Of a stretch of DNA of 64,000 nt, positions 54,701-58,199 are shown one piece after another (the stretch's first letter is position 1; every line of letters starts with the position of its first letter). The stretch spans positions 25,504,965 to 25,568,964 of the forward strand of contig NC_059082.1 in NCBI RefSeq assembly GCF_020497125.1, read 5' to 3'. This DNA comes from Mauremys mutica (lineage: Eukaryota > Chordata > Testudines > Geoemydidae). The translations under genes were made by a program, and so were the position numbers. The notes below the pieces were generated by a model, which saw nothing but the letters and a program-made list of their open reading frames with translations, had not been told where the DNA came from and searched no databases.

Positions 54701-57700
54701 TAATGAAAGAGAGGATACAGCATGATTGTGTCAATGAACTTGTGCATGCTCTTTGTTTCACTAGACAACCACTGTTAATAACAGGGAGGCCTATTGGTGA
54801 CTTTGTGCGACATTACTACAGCAGAAAAACCTTTCCTAATGCAGATAACCTCACTCGTAAATATCTGAAAGAAAATGACGATGCGTTAGTATCTAAATTG
54901 ATGGAAATGTGGTGTCTGGTTTGATTTCTCACAAGTCTCCTGATGCTTTGAACCATCCGATTTTTGGCGTTTTGCTTTCATTTTTTAATTTCAAAGCGAA
55001 TAAATCCGCATGGTTTTGTCTTGATGTGACATTCATCTCCTCTGCTGATAGTTTTGTTGACACAGCGATAACGGACATGTTTGAGATGTACCAACTAGGG
55101 AAAATGTAGTCACAACTAACACAGATTCTGCTTCCTAGATGGCTAAGTTTGCACAGGAGATTAAACTCAATCAGAAACTGGAACTGCTATGTATTACCTG
55201 TCCTGCTCATCTGATTAACGTTGCGCTGTCAGCAGCTAATGCTACAGAAGAAATGAAAGATGTGAAATCTTGCATCACTGGATTCTGGGCCATTTTCAAG
55301 CATACGAACAAGCTGAAGGCTTTGTTTTACACAGTGCAAGACGAGTGCAGAGCCAACTGCCGATAACCTATCCGTTGTGTCACATCAGTGGATGAACTTA
55401 TATTTCGCTGCCTGTCATGTGAACATGTGGACTGTGCTAATGCGTCTCCTCAGTTTGTTGGTTCTAAAAGGAGAGACTCTGAAGAGACTGGCAAATAACC
55501 AAAATGACCGCCAGATTCTGCGCACCATTGTTGAAAATGTGGAATCACTGAGTGACACACAGAAAACACAGGAGTTTTCTCCTACTACTGCCAAGATGTT
55601 TGCCAATACAGACATTTACCAGATCCTGACAACCAAAACATCAGCTGAACTGAGCATAAAAGTTGCAGGAGAAACATATGGCAAAAAACCCAGTTGTTTC
55701 TGGAAATCCTTCCCACCCCGGAACAAAAGAGAGTTCAAAACCTTCAACACAACACTCAGTGAGAAATGGAAGACAACCATGTCCTGTAATCTGAATCCAG
55801 AAGTATTTGGTGCCGAAGATTCTTTTTGGAAAGTCATCCAGATGTTGCATCCCTTCCTCAAGGTGAATTTTGCAGCAGACTATGACCGTTATGCCAGAGT
55901 GTTTCAACCATTTGCCATTAAAGATGAAATTTCAAATCTGAATGGGGAAATTTAATAATTACATGAACTTGCCTAACCCCAATTATGCAAAACTGGATGT
56001 GCTGGCTTTTTGAAAGTCATCAAGACACTCTTCCCAATTCCAGCCAAGTGGCACAGCAAGCTTTGAGTGTACTCCCCAGATCTTTTGATTCAGACCACAT
56101 ATTTTCAAAGTTGGACTACCTCCAAGACAGCAAGAGGCTCAACATGAGTAAGGATATTTTGAAAAAATTATGAGAGCATACACAAACCAGGATTTCTGGA
56201 AAAACCACTAGCTCTGAGAGAGACAAAATATACCTCTGTACATTAAAAAAAGGTTTCAATTATACTGTAGCAAAATGTGTATATTACAAAAGTTGTTTTT
56301 CTTTTTTTTCCCCTAATTTTTCCTGATTTTTAACTTTTAACCCAATTTCATCCCAATTTTAATGTCTGAAAAATAAACACTGAAAAATTCCTGGATTTTT
56401 TTTTAAATAAAAACTGAAAATGTGAAATACTAAAAATAAGATAGCTCACTGAATTATTTTTTCCAGTCCTATATATTACTGCCATTTTATGCCAAATAGG
56501 TATATTCCATATTAATACCATCTATACGTAAAATACACAGATTCTTACTGAAATGTTGTGCCACATTGACAGATTTTCACAACCAGGAAGTCTACATTAC
56601 AATGTACAAGCACTAATCAACTCTTCAAAAAAATATATAGTATGGTATAGAATATTTTTTTAAAAAAATACATCAGCATAACCCAGCATGCCGTGTAACT
56701 ATTTATTTAAAATGGTCTTTTGAAAGCTGTGCTTTAATCCACGTCTTAAAATTATTATAACACAAATCTGGTCAACTTTTCATTTTTAAGATATTGTTTG
56801 GAAGACACAGTATGTGGAGCATATTACATTTTTTGCCAATATCTTCTAAAAAATATCCTTTCCAGTTCAAGCCATCTTTGACACCCCCAAAGTTATCTCT
56901 GCAGATAACCTGATATCCCAGATTCCCAACCAATATAATTTCAAACTCCCAGAAGAATAAATGCTTAAAAAGTATGTATTTTAAATGAGACTACTATCTT
57001 AACATCAACGGTAATATACTACCAATGCTTCTTTACTATTTAAAAAGTGAACAGTAGGGATTTTTAAAATACCAAAAGTAACATTTAAGATGCAACTTAC
57101 TACCCCCAAATAAGTAACAGAAAGTGATATAGATACATAGATGTCAGTACACAGAGATTTTAGAAGATTTCAAATACTTAAATTTTAAAATAGAAACATA
57201 ACAAAAATAATTTTCTCTTTTACTTACCTGCCAAGGCCCAAGTACAGGACAAACATGGAATTCTGACACAGCTGATGGCATCATAATCACCTAACTCATT
57301 CCCTGCACTAGGAGAGAACTGCAGAACTTGATGAACATGAACTCTTACTTCAACTGAATTAATATCAGATTATTAATAGCAACATCTTTATTTGACACAG
57401 GTTCCTTGAAGCGATTATTTCTATATTAACACTCTCCCCTTCTCTGATTATGTCTTTTCCAGACACAGGGAATCTGCCTTTCCCTTATTAGAAAAGTGTC
57501 CAGCCATTTAGATAGGATTGCACTGATAGAAAGACTTTATTTTTCAGTTAGTTCTTTTTAAAAGGATGGATTACATTGATGTACGTTATGTCTGTCTAGG
57601 CACACTTCAATCTTCACTACAAAGACAACCAGGTTGGAGACTTCAGTTATAACATTACTTCATCCTGTCATATAAATTGTACCTTAACCAAGCTCCCGAA

Positions 57701-58129
57701 GTATACTAAAGCCTTCAAACGTCCTTTCTTTAACGTGAGGGACAAAGGGCAGGCAACTGTGTTGTACTTGGATCCCAGGAGACAGTTGTATTTTTAGTGT
57801 ACAGGTGATCAGGAATGAAAAGAATTTAGAACACTGAAGTAATTTATTAGCTCTTATCTTTACTGACAATACAAACTCTAGTCTTTTCAAAAGAAAGTAA
57901 TTTTTTAAATTACTACTTCCATTCTTCATCATACCAAGAATATATATTTAAAAGGTTTGTTTTATAATGTAGAAAATGCTATCTTACATGTACTGGCCGG
58001 TTTGGAGCTCGAAATCTCCCCAATGAAGATTGGCTCATCATCATCATCATCATCCTCCTCAACTTCTTTCACTCTCTTTTGCCATGGTTCTAGCTCCTCC
58101 TCCTCACATTCCATAAACAGTTCTGCCAT
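486..58129 (-). CDS. ZNF280D: ZNF280D orthologue, 14 coding exons, 3' incomplete
   Basis: Spliced gene of the ZNF280/Suppressor-of-hairy-wing family, expected to be a nuclear DNA-binding zinc-finger protein; its targets are poorly known. Fourteen exons with GT/AG boundaries chain in phase to 735 codons plus 2 nt. Order of parts: acidic N-terminus (residues 1-47), Ser/Thr/Pro/Val-rich region (48-300), first C2HC finger (C307, C310, H323, C327), six C2H2 fingers (C390-H410, C427-H448, C457-H478, C487-H508, C516-H536, C544-H564), a Ser/Lys-rich linker (583-667), then further Cys/His motifs (C676-H695, C696-H717). Remembered human ZNF280D matches exon by exon and fits better than the paralogue ZNF280C, for example in the stretch around residues 299-325. 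The mammalian protein has about 13 extra N-terminal residues from an upstream exon that I could not find, so residue 1 here may be internal. Human sequence beyond residue 735 has no match in 1-485, so the gene continues outside the window. Confidence 0.9.
1740..1965. repeat. GC-rich interspersed repeat
   Basis: A sharply bounded G/C-rich block in an AT-rich intron, with runs such as GGGGCCCCTGGAG and many GGCCCC motifs. It looks like a fragment of a GC-rich turtle MITE. I see no terminal repeats. The overlapping open frames on both strands are composition effects. Confidence 0.4.
2085..2480 (-). repeat. MIR-like SINE, with an inserted old repeat
   Basis: 2085-2160 reads as reverse-strand MIR (TTTTACAGATG, AACTGAGGCAGAGAGAG). 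2384-2475 continues it (AGTTACTTGCCCAG, TGGCAGAGACAGAGGCAGG). The stretch between resembles another ancient amniote repeat with the phrase ATTTTTCAGAG. The rest of the intron (549-2767) shows nothing else I recognise. Confidence 0.5.
2768..2908 (-). CDS. ZNF280D: ZNF280D exon 13
   Basis: 141-nt exon for residues 668-714 with the Cys/His motifs [17 protein letters not shown] and [19 protein letters not shown], both matching the mammalian protein closely. Acceptor ATTAG, donor GTGAGC. Too short for ORF finding. Confidence 0.88.
3367..3379. repeat. PLE target-site duplication, left
   Basis: TAAATGAATAAAG immediately outside the left tail of the PLE, repeated exactly at 7864-7876. Confidence 0.85.
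3424..3463 (-). ncRNA. hammerhead-like fold, left PLE tail
   Basis: Exact inverted copy of the motif at 7740-7779. Confidence 0.55.
3539..6220 (-). CDS. PLE reverse transcriptase with GIY-YIG endonuclease
   Basis: 893 codons without a stop. The enzyme would copy element RNA at a nicked target. Visible in order, numbered from the ATG at 6220: an N-terminal Lys/Leu-rich helical region (1-160); [16 protein letters not shown] near 281; [17 protein letters not shown] near 354; catalytic [11 protein letters not shown] near 422; [20 protein letters not shown] near 477; catalytic YIDD at 515-518; a thumb region with HFLDTTV and [13 protein letters not shown]; a Cys-rich motif (C734, C739, C742); then the endonuclease with [11 protein letters not shown] and [16 protein letters not shown] near 771-801 and GEHFNLPGH near 815. 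This order is that of canonical Penelope/Neptune-type PLEs with C-terminal endonuclease. The ATG lies 10 nt after the pLTR. The frame stays open for 95 more codons upstream through the pLTR, so an earlier start is possible. Confidence 0.87.
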   Translation of the reverse strand: MQGTAFSRMEWKSINLMKKLAQIQTDIIFLSKCKRMDIIPNGLKVKNPLLSTYYTDHSERLCHTLSKKLRNHLISILYSKQENIKKELSNLESLINNQTSIQMDFTKIRQEIYITHFTSLQRKKDCKLSKLLPATWGHNRGTPNPPSNIVNLSNHTLSPEEQSVLSRGLSFCPATPTNMIQFCGDLEAYFRRLRLKEYFQDNTEQRTDTQLPSHQQHKKKNSTWTPPEGRNDSLDLYIECFRRRAQAEIVEKQHRLPHNLSRAECYAIHSLRNHPDIIIKEADKGGAVVIMNRSDYQKEAARQLSNTKFYKLLPSDPTEEYTKKLHHLLRTLPTVTPEQINIPLEPRPGLFYLLPKIHKPGNPGRPIISGIGTLTEGLSGYVDSLLRPYVTSTPSYLRDTTDFLRKLQCIGDLPENTILATMDVEALYTNIPHTDGIQAVRNSIPDDATAQLVAELCAFILTHNYFKFNDNIYLQISGTAMGTRMAPQYANIFMADLEQRFLSSHPLMPLLYLRYIDDIFIIWTHGKESLEKFHHDFNSFHPSINLSLDQSTREVHFLDTTVQISDGHINTTLYRKPTDRYAYLHASSFHPGHTTRSIVYSQALRYNRICSNPADRDQHLENLHQAFSRLQYPHEEIKKQINRARRVPRSLLLQDKPKKETNRTPLAITYSPQLKPLQRIIRDLQPILDNDPTLSQALGGRPVLAHRQPANLKHILTSNCTPRHSNSSSGTNPCNKPRCQLCPHIYTSNTITGPNQISHTITGSFTCTSTNVIYAIICQQCPSAMYIGQTGQSLRKRINGHKSDIRNGNIQKPVGEHFNLPGHTIADLKVAILQQKNFRTRLQRETAELQFICKFDTISSGLNKDCEWLANYRTSFSSLGFHTSTARTGPHPP
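6231..6405 (-). repeat. PLE pLTR (internal tail copy)
   Basis: Near-perfect copy of the element tail, including the final 40 nt found at the right end, placed just upstream of the RT ORF in the same orientation. It carries a hammerhead-like fold (6316-6355). It abuts the inverted arm at 6406-6410 with short AGCAAGAAGC repeats at the joint. Confidence 0.8.
6316..6355 (-). ncRNA. hammerhead-like fold, PLE pLTR
   Basis: Same motif as 7740-7779, placed upstream of the RT ORF. In PLEs such motifs in tandem pLTRs may process the element RNA. Confidence 0.55.
6410..7864 (+). pseudogene. 5'-truncated inverted PLE copy
   Basis: An open frame from 6423 to 7664 encodes the last 413 residues of the PLE protein, from within RT motif B to the stop. 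It includes YIDD and the whole GIY-YIG domain, with protein identical to the full copy. The first half of RT is absent, so no functional enzyme is expected. It is followed by a complete tail with hammerhead-like fold (7740-7779). Confidence 0.85.
7740..7779 (+). ncRNA. hammerhead-like fold in PLE tail
   Basis: Stem I is GCAT (7740-7743) with ATGC (7776-7779). The core CCGAAGA differs from CUGANGA by U4 to C. There is one extra A, then stem II GTGGGT/ACCCAC with loop ATTC. GAA follows, then the palindrome AGCT as a tiny stem III and C at the cleavage position. Identical copies lie on the minus strand at 3424-3463 and 6316-6355. PLEs are known to carry hammerhead motifs. The U4 change may weaken or kill cleavage here. 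Confidence 0.6.
7864..7876. repeat. PLE target-site duplication, right
   Basis: TAAATGAATAAAG immediately after the right PLE tail, identical to 3367-3379. It shows that both arms entered as one unit. Confidence 0.85.
8687..8943 (-). CDS. ZNF280D: ZNF280D exon 12, with coding AGC and A tracts
   Basis: 257-nt exon for residues 583-667. It opens with the conserved [13 protein letters not shown], runs through a Thr/Ser/Asn/Lys-rich linker, and contains eight AGC codons (Ser 646-653) followed at once by a 15-nt A tract (five Lys, 654-658). It returns in frame to the conserved NTALHNLR end. Acceptor TCCTAG, donor GTAAAA. The tracts are in frame only at the present lengths. Confidence 0.85.
8944..10326. 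other. ZNF280D intron 11
   Basis: Nothing recognised apart from a G-rich patch near 9950-9970 with repeated GGGG runs. Confidence 0.5.
10327..10461 (-). CDS. ZNF280D: ZNF280D exon 11
   Basis: 135-nt exon, 45 codons (residues 538-582), phase 0 on both sides. Finger 7 is [15 protein letters not shown] with H560 and H564, followed by the conserved [13 protein letters not shown] stretch. Acceptor TTAAAAG, donor GTAAGT. Confidence 0.92.
11174..11320 (-). CDS. ZNF280D: ZNF280D exon 10
   Basis: 147-nt exon, exactly 49 codons (residues 489-537), phase 0 on both sides. It completes finger 5 (C487, C490, H503, H508) and encodes finger 6 (C516, C519, H532, H536; [20 protein letters not shown]). The upstream intron is only 108 nt. 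Acceptor TTCTAG, donor GTAAGT. Confidence 0.92.
11429..11529 (-). CDS. ZNF280D: ZNF280D exon 9
   Basis: 101-nt exon for residues 455-488, carrying finger 4 (C457, C460, H473, H478), the TGEKP-like linker [11 protein letters not shown] and the first Cys of finger 5. Acceptor TTTCAG, donor GTATCT. Confidence 0.92.
12017..12174 (-). CDS. ZNF280D: ZNF280D exon 8
   Basis: 158-nt exon for residues 402-454. It supplies the His pair of finger 2 (FMNHMKHH) and all of finger 3 (C427, C430, H443, H448; [18 protein letters not shown]). This is one of the best conserved parts of the family, nearly identical to the mammalian protein. Acceptor AATAG, donor GTAAGT. Confidence 0.93.
12507..12765. repeat. PLE tail foldback (second tail family)
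   Basis: The left arm 12507-12610 is the reverse complement of a PLE-like tail and the right arm 12625-12765 is the same tail forward. Shared phrases are CTGAAGAAGAGCTCT, AGAAGTTGG and ATTACCTCACCCACC. Heads meet in the centre and tails face outward. The right arm runs to a longer end (CAACACTGCATA); the left stops at CTTGTCCCTCT. No clear TSD. Confidence 0.6.
12770..12850 (+). repeat. old amniote repeat fragment
   Basis: Phrase GGACAGTCCCTGCTACAAAG and following AGCTTATAATCT resemble a widespread old amniote repeat. I cannot name the family with certainty. Confidence 0.35.
13233..13518. mobile_element. pogo/Tigger-like MITE, 286 bp
   Basis: Terminal inverted repeats of about 26 bp with one mismatch, starting CACAGTAGAA and running through CTCAGAGTTATGAAC at both ends. 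No coding capacity, so it depends on another element's transposase. Family assignment is by general look only. Confidence 0.6.
13778..14157. mobile_element. MITE with GTCTACACTAC termini
   Basis: About 380 bp, richer in CpG than the flanks. Ends read GGCCTGGTCTACACTAC and, on the other strand, GGGTATGTCTACACTACGG. The flanking triplets are TAA and TTA. Its start resembles that of the repeat at 32234-32636. Noncoding. Confidence 0.6.
14190..14740 (+). mobile_element. CR1 LINE fragment, 3' region
   Basis: Decayed copy of the turtle/bird CR1 3' coding region. Recognisable phrases are ATCCTTGGATGTATAAGCAG, AAATACTGTGTCTAGCTCTGG, AAAGGGCTCAGAAAAGAGC, GTTAAGAGATGACTTGATTA and TTAACCATTGGAA. Frames are broken throughout. 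Confidence 0.7.
14741..16417. other. ZNF280D intron 7, unrecognised part
   Basis: AT-rich, no coding signal or repeat that I recognise. Confidence 0.4.
16418..16592 (+). repeat. hAT-like MITE fragment
   Basis: GC-rich block beginning CAGTGTTTCCCAAACTTGGG, a typical hAT-family terminus. The other end is missing. The opposite terminus of a similar element (AGTTTGAGAAACACTGG) is at about 36500-36519. Confidence 0.5.
16696..16925 (-). CDS. ZNF280D: ZNF280D exon 7
   Basis: 230-nt exon for residues 326-401. It completes finger 1 (YCCPDM), then the family block [19 protein letters not shown], then the Cys pair of finger 2 (C390, C393). Acceptor TTTTCAG, donor GTATCT. A short VQRVQQEQ stretch is about three residues longer than remembered human sequence, which may reflect an alternative splice site. 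Confidence 0.92.
16926..18518. other. ZNF280D intron 6
   Basis: AT-rich; nothing recognised. Confidence 0.45.
18519..18628 (-). CDS. ZNF280D: ZNF280D exon 6, first zinc finger (5' part)
   Basis: 110-nt exon for residues 289-325, including [20 protein letters not shown]307, C310 and H323 are ligands of a C2HC-type finger completed by C327 in exon 7, so the intron cuts the finger. Acceptor TTTACAG, donor GTAAAAG. Confidence 0.92.
18629..20315. other. ZNF280D intron 5
   Basis: AT-rich; nothing recognised. Confidence 0.45.
20316..20483 (-). CDS. ZNF280D: ZNF280D exon 5
   Basis: 168-nt exon for residues 233-288. It contains the basic patch [19 protein letters not shown], a plausible nuclear-localisation region, and a Ser/Thr-rich tail ([12 protein letters not shown]). 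Both match the mammalian protein closely. Acceptor CTATAG, donor GTAGGG. Phase 1 in, phase 1 out. Too short and split for ORF finding. Confidence 0.87.
20985..22945 (+). repeat. two related LTR-like repeats
   Basis: 20985-21617 and 21743-22945 share a start (AAGGTTATG, TATGAATAT-type phrases, GTATTTCAAAT). The second continues through CCATTACTGTATGTAATGGA and a polyadenylation-like AATAAA at about 22443 to a TAATAAACTTATT end. No coding domain is visible. It looks like a noncoding turtle LTR or similar family, but I cannot place it firmly. The PLE foldback at 21631-21729 sits between the copies. Confidence 0.4.
21631..21729. mobile_element. 99-bp PLE tail foldback with 13-bp TSD
   Basis: Left arm: reverse complement of a PLE tail (ends GCAGCCGTGTTAGTCTG, GTGGCACCTTAGAGAC). 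Right arm: the same tail forward (CTGTTAGTCTCTAAGGTGCC). Tails face outward. The left arm has the full tail and the right stops about 50 nt short. ACAAGCTCAGTTT occurs just outside on both sides (21618-21630, 21730-21742). Confidence 0.8.
23770..23998. repeat. PLE tail foldback, third small example
   Basis: Left arm reverse (GTTGTAGCCGTGTCAG outermost, then ACTGGACCAACC), right arm forward (CAACAGAAGTTGGACC, ATAAAAGATATTACCTCA). Tails face outward. The left arm is full and the right stops at CTTGTCTCTCC. An imperfect repeat TACAAA(A/G)AT flanks both sides and may be a TSD. Confidence 0.6.
25228..26083. mobile_element. 860-bp MITE with CAGCGCTG arrays
   Basis: Ends carry GGCTACACTTGAGAGTTGCAG in inverted orientation. 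At least nine copies of the 8-bp palindrome CAGCGCTG cluster within 200 nt of each end. The middle is shared with 34786-35585 (TTTGTTTTGTTATGCAGCC, TTTTGAAAAGCACGTTGC). The open frames inside (up to 190 codons) are composition artefacts. Noncoding. Confidence 0.7.
26084..28515. other. ZNF280D intron 4, lower part
   Basis: AT-rich. 27240-27440 resembles 25030-25210 (AAGTGCTTAAAGTTAAGCAC and similar) and may be an old repeat tail. Otherwise nothing recognised. Confidence 0.35.
28516..28633 (-). CDS. ZNF280D: ZNF280D exon 4
   Basis: 118-nt exon for residues 194-232 (starts GYIASS, ends SVVTMI), matching mammalian GYITNSS and the LSHYQGG-type region. Acceptor TATCAG, donor GTGAGT. Phase 0 in, phase 1 out. 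No domain; Ser/Gly/Pro-rich. Confidence 0.85.
28634..32233. other. ZNF280D intron 3, unrecognised part
   Basis: About 3.6 kb of AT-rich sequence. I see no gene, RNA or repeat I can name. Confidence 0.4.
32234..32636. mobile_element. MITE related to that at 13778
   Basis: About 403 bp with inverted ends GGGCCTGGTCTATACTAC and GGGTAGGTCTACACTAC. Noncoding and more decayed than the 13778 copy. Confidence 0.6.
33340..33710 (-). CDS. ZNF280D: ZNF280D exon 3, repeat-bearing
   Basis: 371-nt exon for residues 70-193. It starts with the conserved [16 protein letters not shown] block and then holds about six degenerate copies of a roughly 13-residue unit like [12 protein letters not shown], rich in Val, Pro, Ser and Thr, with one Arg per unit. 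Acceptor GTAACAG, donor GTAAAT. The mammalian protein, as I remember it, goes almost directly from the first VQP-SKP unit to the exon 4 sequence, so most units appear to be an expansion in this lineage. No structured domain is visible; it is probably disordered. Confidence 0.88.
33810..33875 (-). CDS. ZNF280D: ZNF280D exon 2
   Basis: 66-nt exon encoding residues 48-69, including [13 protein letters not shown], which matches the mammalian ILNRVNPSSYSRG region. Acceptor AACAG ends at 33876 and donor GTACTA starts at 33809. Phase 1 on both sides. It is too short for ORF finding and is separated from exon 3 by only 99 nt. Confidence 0.85.
34786..35585. mobile_element. 800-bp MITE, 12 CAGCGCTG sites, TTA duplication
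   Basis: Inverted ends GGGTATGGCTACACT on both sides, flanked by TTA at 34783-34785 and 35586-35588. A TTA duplication fits PIF/Harbinger-type transposition. Twelve CAGCGCTG palindromes, seven near the left and five near the right end, are probable subterminal transposase-binding sites. Noncoding. Confidence 0.72.
36048..36351. mobile_element. hAT-type MITE, 8-bp TSD
   Basis: 304 bp, GC-rich, ends CAGAGGCGGCTCT and, on the other strand, CAGGGGTGGCTCC. Flanked by GGGACACG (36040-36047) and GGGACATG (36352-36359), a single CpG-to-TpG difference. Same family as 44771-44940. Confidence 0.75.
36702..36757. repeat. compound microsatellite (CT)n(TA)n(GATA)n
   Basis: Uninterrupted CT repeats, then TA repeats, then GATA repeats, directly before a PLE fragment. 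Likely highly polymorphic. Confidence 0.95.
36762..37085 (+). mobile_element. PLE 3' fragment
   Basis: 5'-truncated PLE. The last codons of the endonuclease ORF (CTGCTGAACTTCAGTTAAT onward to CATCCTCCCTGACTGA) are followed by the tail with a decayed hammerhead-like motif at 36992-37031 (core CTGACAA, stem II GTGGGT/ACCCAT). It is older than the 3.4-7.9 kb copy. Confidence 0.75.
37517..37765 (-). pseudogene. DIRS-like Gag, 3' part
   Basis: Reads [19 protein letters not shown] and then a Leu/Ala-rich segment ending SKMRRSS, characteristic of vertebrate DIRS-type Gag proteins. It continues the fragment at 39860-40594 after the LINE insertion. No recombinase or RT of DIRS is seen downstream. Confidence 0.55.
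37770..39860 (-). pseudogene. non-LTR LINE reverse transcriptase remnant
   Basis: Broken RT with catalytic motif [13 protein letters not shown] near 38720, an [14 protein letters not shown] motif, a [13 protein letters not shown] segment and an [13 protein letters not shown] segment. The order is that of LINE RT C-terminal regions. Upstream, a decayed GVPEDLV and [11 protein letters not shown] (near 39130) fits the RT fingers/palm. Clade not determined. Many stops and frameshifts. Confidence 0.55.
39860..40594 (-). pseudogene. DIRS-like Gag, 5' part
   Basis: 172 open codons then a stop and frameshift. Family-like phrases are [39 protein letters not shown] and, after the break, [17 protein letters not shown]. 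Structural (Gag) protein of a DIRS tyrosine-recombinase retrotransposon; it is dead here and split by the LINE. Confidence 0.55.
41030..41570 (-). repeat. LTR-like repeat, tentative
   Basis: Minus-strand sequence with phrases such as GGGACCCCAGGACCTTCTTC, AGAGTCTGGCTTAACCAGCC and CACAGACTTAGAGCACTG (plus strand), which I associate with a turtle LTR-type repeat. No terminal duplication shown. Confidence 0.3.
41571..43050. other. unclassified, perhaps 5' part of the DIRS element
   Basis: More GC-rich than flanking intron, with short open frames on both strands but no domain. Position suggests it belongs upstream of the DIRS-like Gag on the minus strand. Confidence 0.25.
43051..44394. other. 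intron 1, unrecognised part
   Basis: AT-rich, nothing recognised. It is followed at 44395-44490 by several GATTTAAATC-type palindromes, probably a small repeat. Confidence 0.4.
44771..44940. mobile_element. hAT-type MITE, 170 bp, 8-bp TSD
   Basis: Ends CAGGGGTGGCTC on both strands; internal GGGGCGGCAA occurs twice. Flanked by ATGCACGC (44763-44770) and ATGCATGC (44941-44948), one transition apart. The 8-bp TSD and CAGGGGTGG ends are hAT features. Confidence 0.82.
45511..46069. mobile_element. hAT-like MITE, 559 bp
   Basis: The right end reversed reads CAGGGGTGGGGAACCTACGG and the left CAGCGTGGGGAAGC, both hAT-type termini. Inside are duplicated segments (CCCCCGCAGTGGGGTGAGCC and a similar copy). 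No matching TSD found. The frame of 120 codons on the minus strand has no domain. Confidence 0.6.
47650..49019 (+). mobile_element. PLE copy nested in Ty3/gypsy, antiparallel
   Basis: Starts near RT motif C (GATGACATCTTCATCATCTGG) and runs through the thumb, Cys-rich and GIY-YIG regions. Stops are present, for example TAG in place of Tyr at about 47830. The last 177 codons (48202-48735) are open but diverged ([16 protein letters not shown], where two family residues differ). The 3' tail has the TTAGTCTCTAAGGTGCCACA form, with a hammerhead-like motif at 48928-48967, and stops at CTGTTCTTTTTTT. Confidence 0.8.
48928..48967 (+). ncRNA. hammerhead-like fold with canonical CUGAAGA core
   Basis: Stem I GCAT/ATGC; core CTGAAGA; one extra A; stem II GTGAGCT/AGCCCAC with one mismatch; GAA; AGCT; T at the cleavage position. 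Unlike the young PLE copy, U4 is intact. Confidence 0.6.
50815..51385 (+). mobile_element. CR1 LINE 3' end
   Basis: Decayed CR1 3' region. Phrases CTACTTGGCACTGGTGA, TCCAATTCTGGGCGCCACA, ATGATCAAAGGTTTAGAAAAC, GATTTGATGACCTCTCAAGG and a terminal CTACGATTCTGTGATC match CR1 tails. It directly follows the Ty3/gypsy remnant. Confidence 0.8.
51386..52610. other. intron 1, unrecognised part
   Basis: AT-rich; 51475-51510 (GAGTTGCAGGATCAGGCC) is an old-repeat-like phrase. Nothing else recognised. Confidence 0.4.
52610..52716 (+). repeat. PLE-like tail fragment (second tail family)
   Basis: CAGACCTGAAGAAGAGCTC through ATATTACCTCACCCAATC to TTGTCTCTCTAATA. A hammerhead-like fold lies at 52612-52652: stem I AGAC/GTCT, core CTGAAGA, extra A, stem II GAGCT/AGCTC, then AAA where GAA is expected, AGCT, T. 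Confidence 0.6.
53480..53600 (+). repeat. MIR-like SINE fragment
   Basis: CACCTTGGGTAAGTCATTTAAC and CCCTCTCTGTAAACTGGGAAT (plus nearby) are MIR core phrases. Confidence 0.6.
53612..53791 (+). mobile_element. cryptodiran turtle tRNA-derived SINE
   Basis: The head is tRNA-like: box A TAGCTCAGTGGTTTGAGC and box B TTGTGAGTTCAATCC. The body contains GGATCTGGGGCAAAAATTGG, AGTGAAGGCAGGGGGATGGA and CCTTCCAGTTCTAGGAGAT. This is the Pol III SINE of hidden-necked turtles (tRNA-Lys related), copied by LINE machinery. Confidence 0.88.
54690..56172 (+). pseudogene. hAT-like transposase remnant
   Basis: Discontinuous frames that together resemble a hAT-family transposase. They include an N-terminal [20 protein letters not shown] stretch, a segment reading TDSAS-stop-MAKF (the stop at 55132-55134 in place of a Tyr-like codon), [13 protein letters not shown] near 55205 and a later 192-codon open stretch (55377-55955) with [13 protein letters not shown]. 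At least two stops and frame changes. No BED finger or terminal inverted repeats found. Clade uncertain; CGGBP1-type hAT is my best guess. No sign of a spliced host gene. Confidence 0.5.
56250..57987. other. intron 1, part next to exon 1
   Basis: AT-rich; nothing recognised. Confidence 0.4.
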
Positions 58130-58136
58130 TTTGGTA
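57988..58136 (-). CDS. ZNF280D: ZNF280D exon 1 (first coding exon seen)
   Basis: Coding from the ATG at 58129 gives residues 1-47, beginning [17 protein letters not shown], then a run of six Asp and an [12 protein letters not shown] block, all hallmarks of ZNF280C/D N-termini. The acceptor is TAG at 58137-58139 and the donor GTAAGAT begins at 57987. The frame is open upstream of the ATG as far as the acceptor, so translation may start in an exon outside the window. A downstream GT could also serve as donor inside the codon after KPA, but the chosen one keeps the residue count to the next exon equal to the human protein. Confidence 0.9.
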
Positions 58137-58179
58137 CTAGATAATAAAAAATAATCATACAAGCGTGTCATGGAAAGCC

Positions 58180-58195
58180 GGGGGGGGGGGGGGGG
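58180..58195 (+). repeat. 16-nt poly-G tract
   Basis: Homopolymer G run 45-60 nt upstream of exon 1, reading as poly-C in the gene's sense strand, inside the expected branch-point/polypyrimidine zone. Length is likely variable between individuals or assemblies. Confidence 0.9.
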
Positions 58196-58199
58196 AGGG

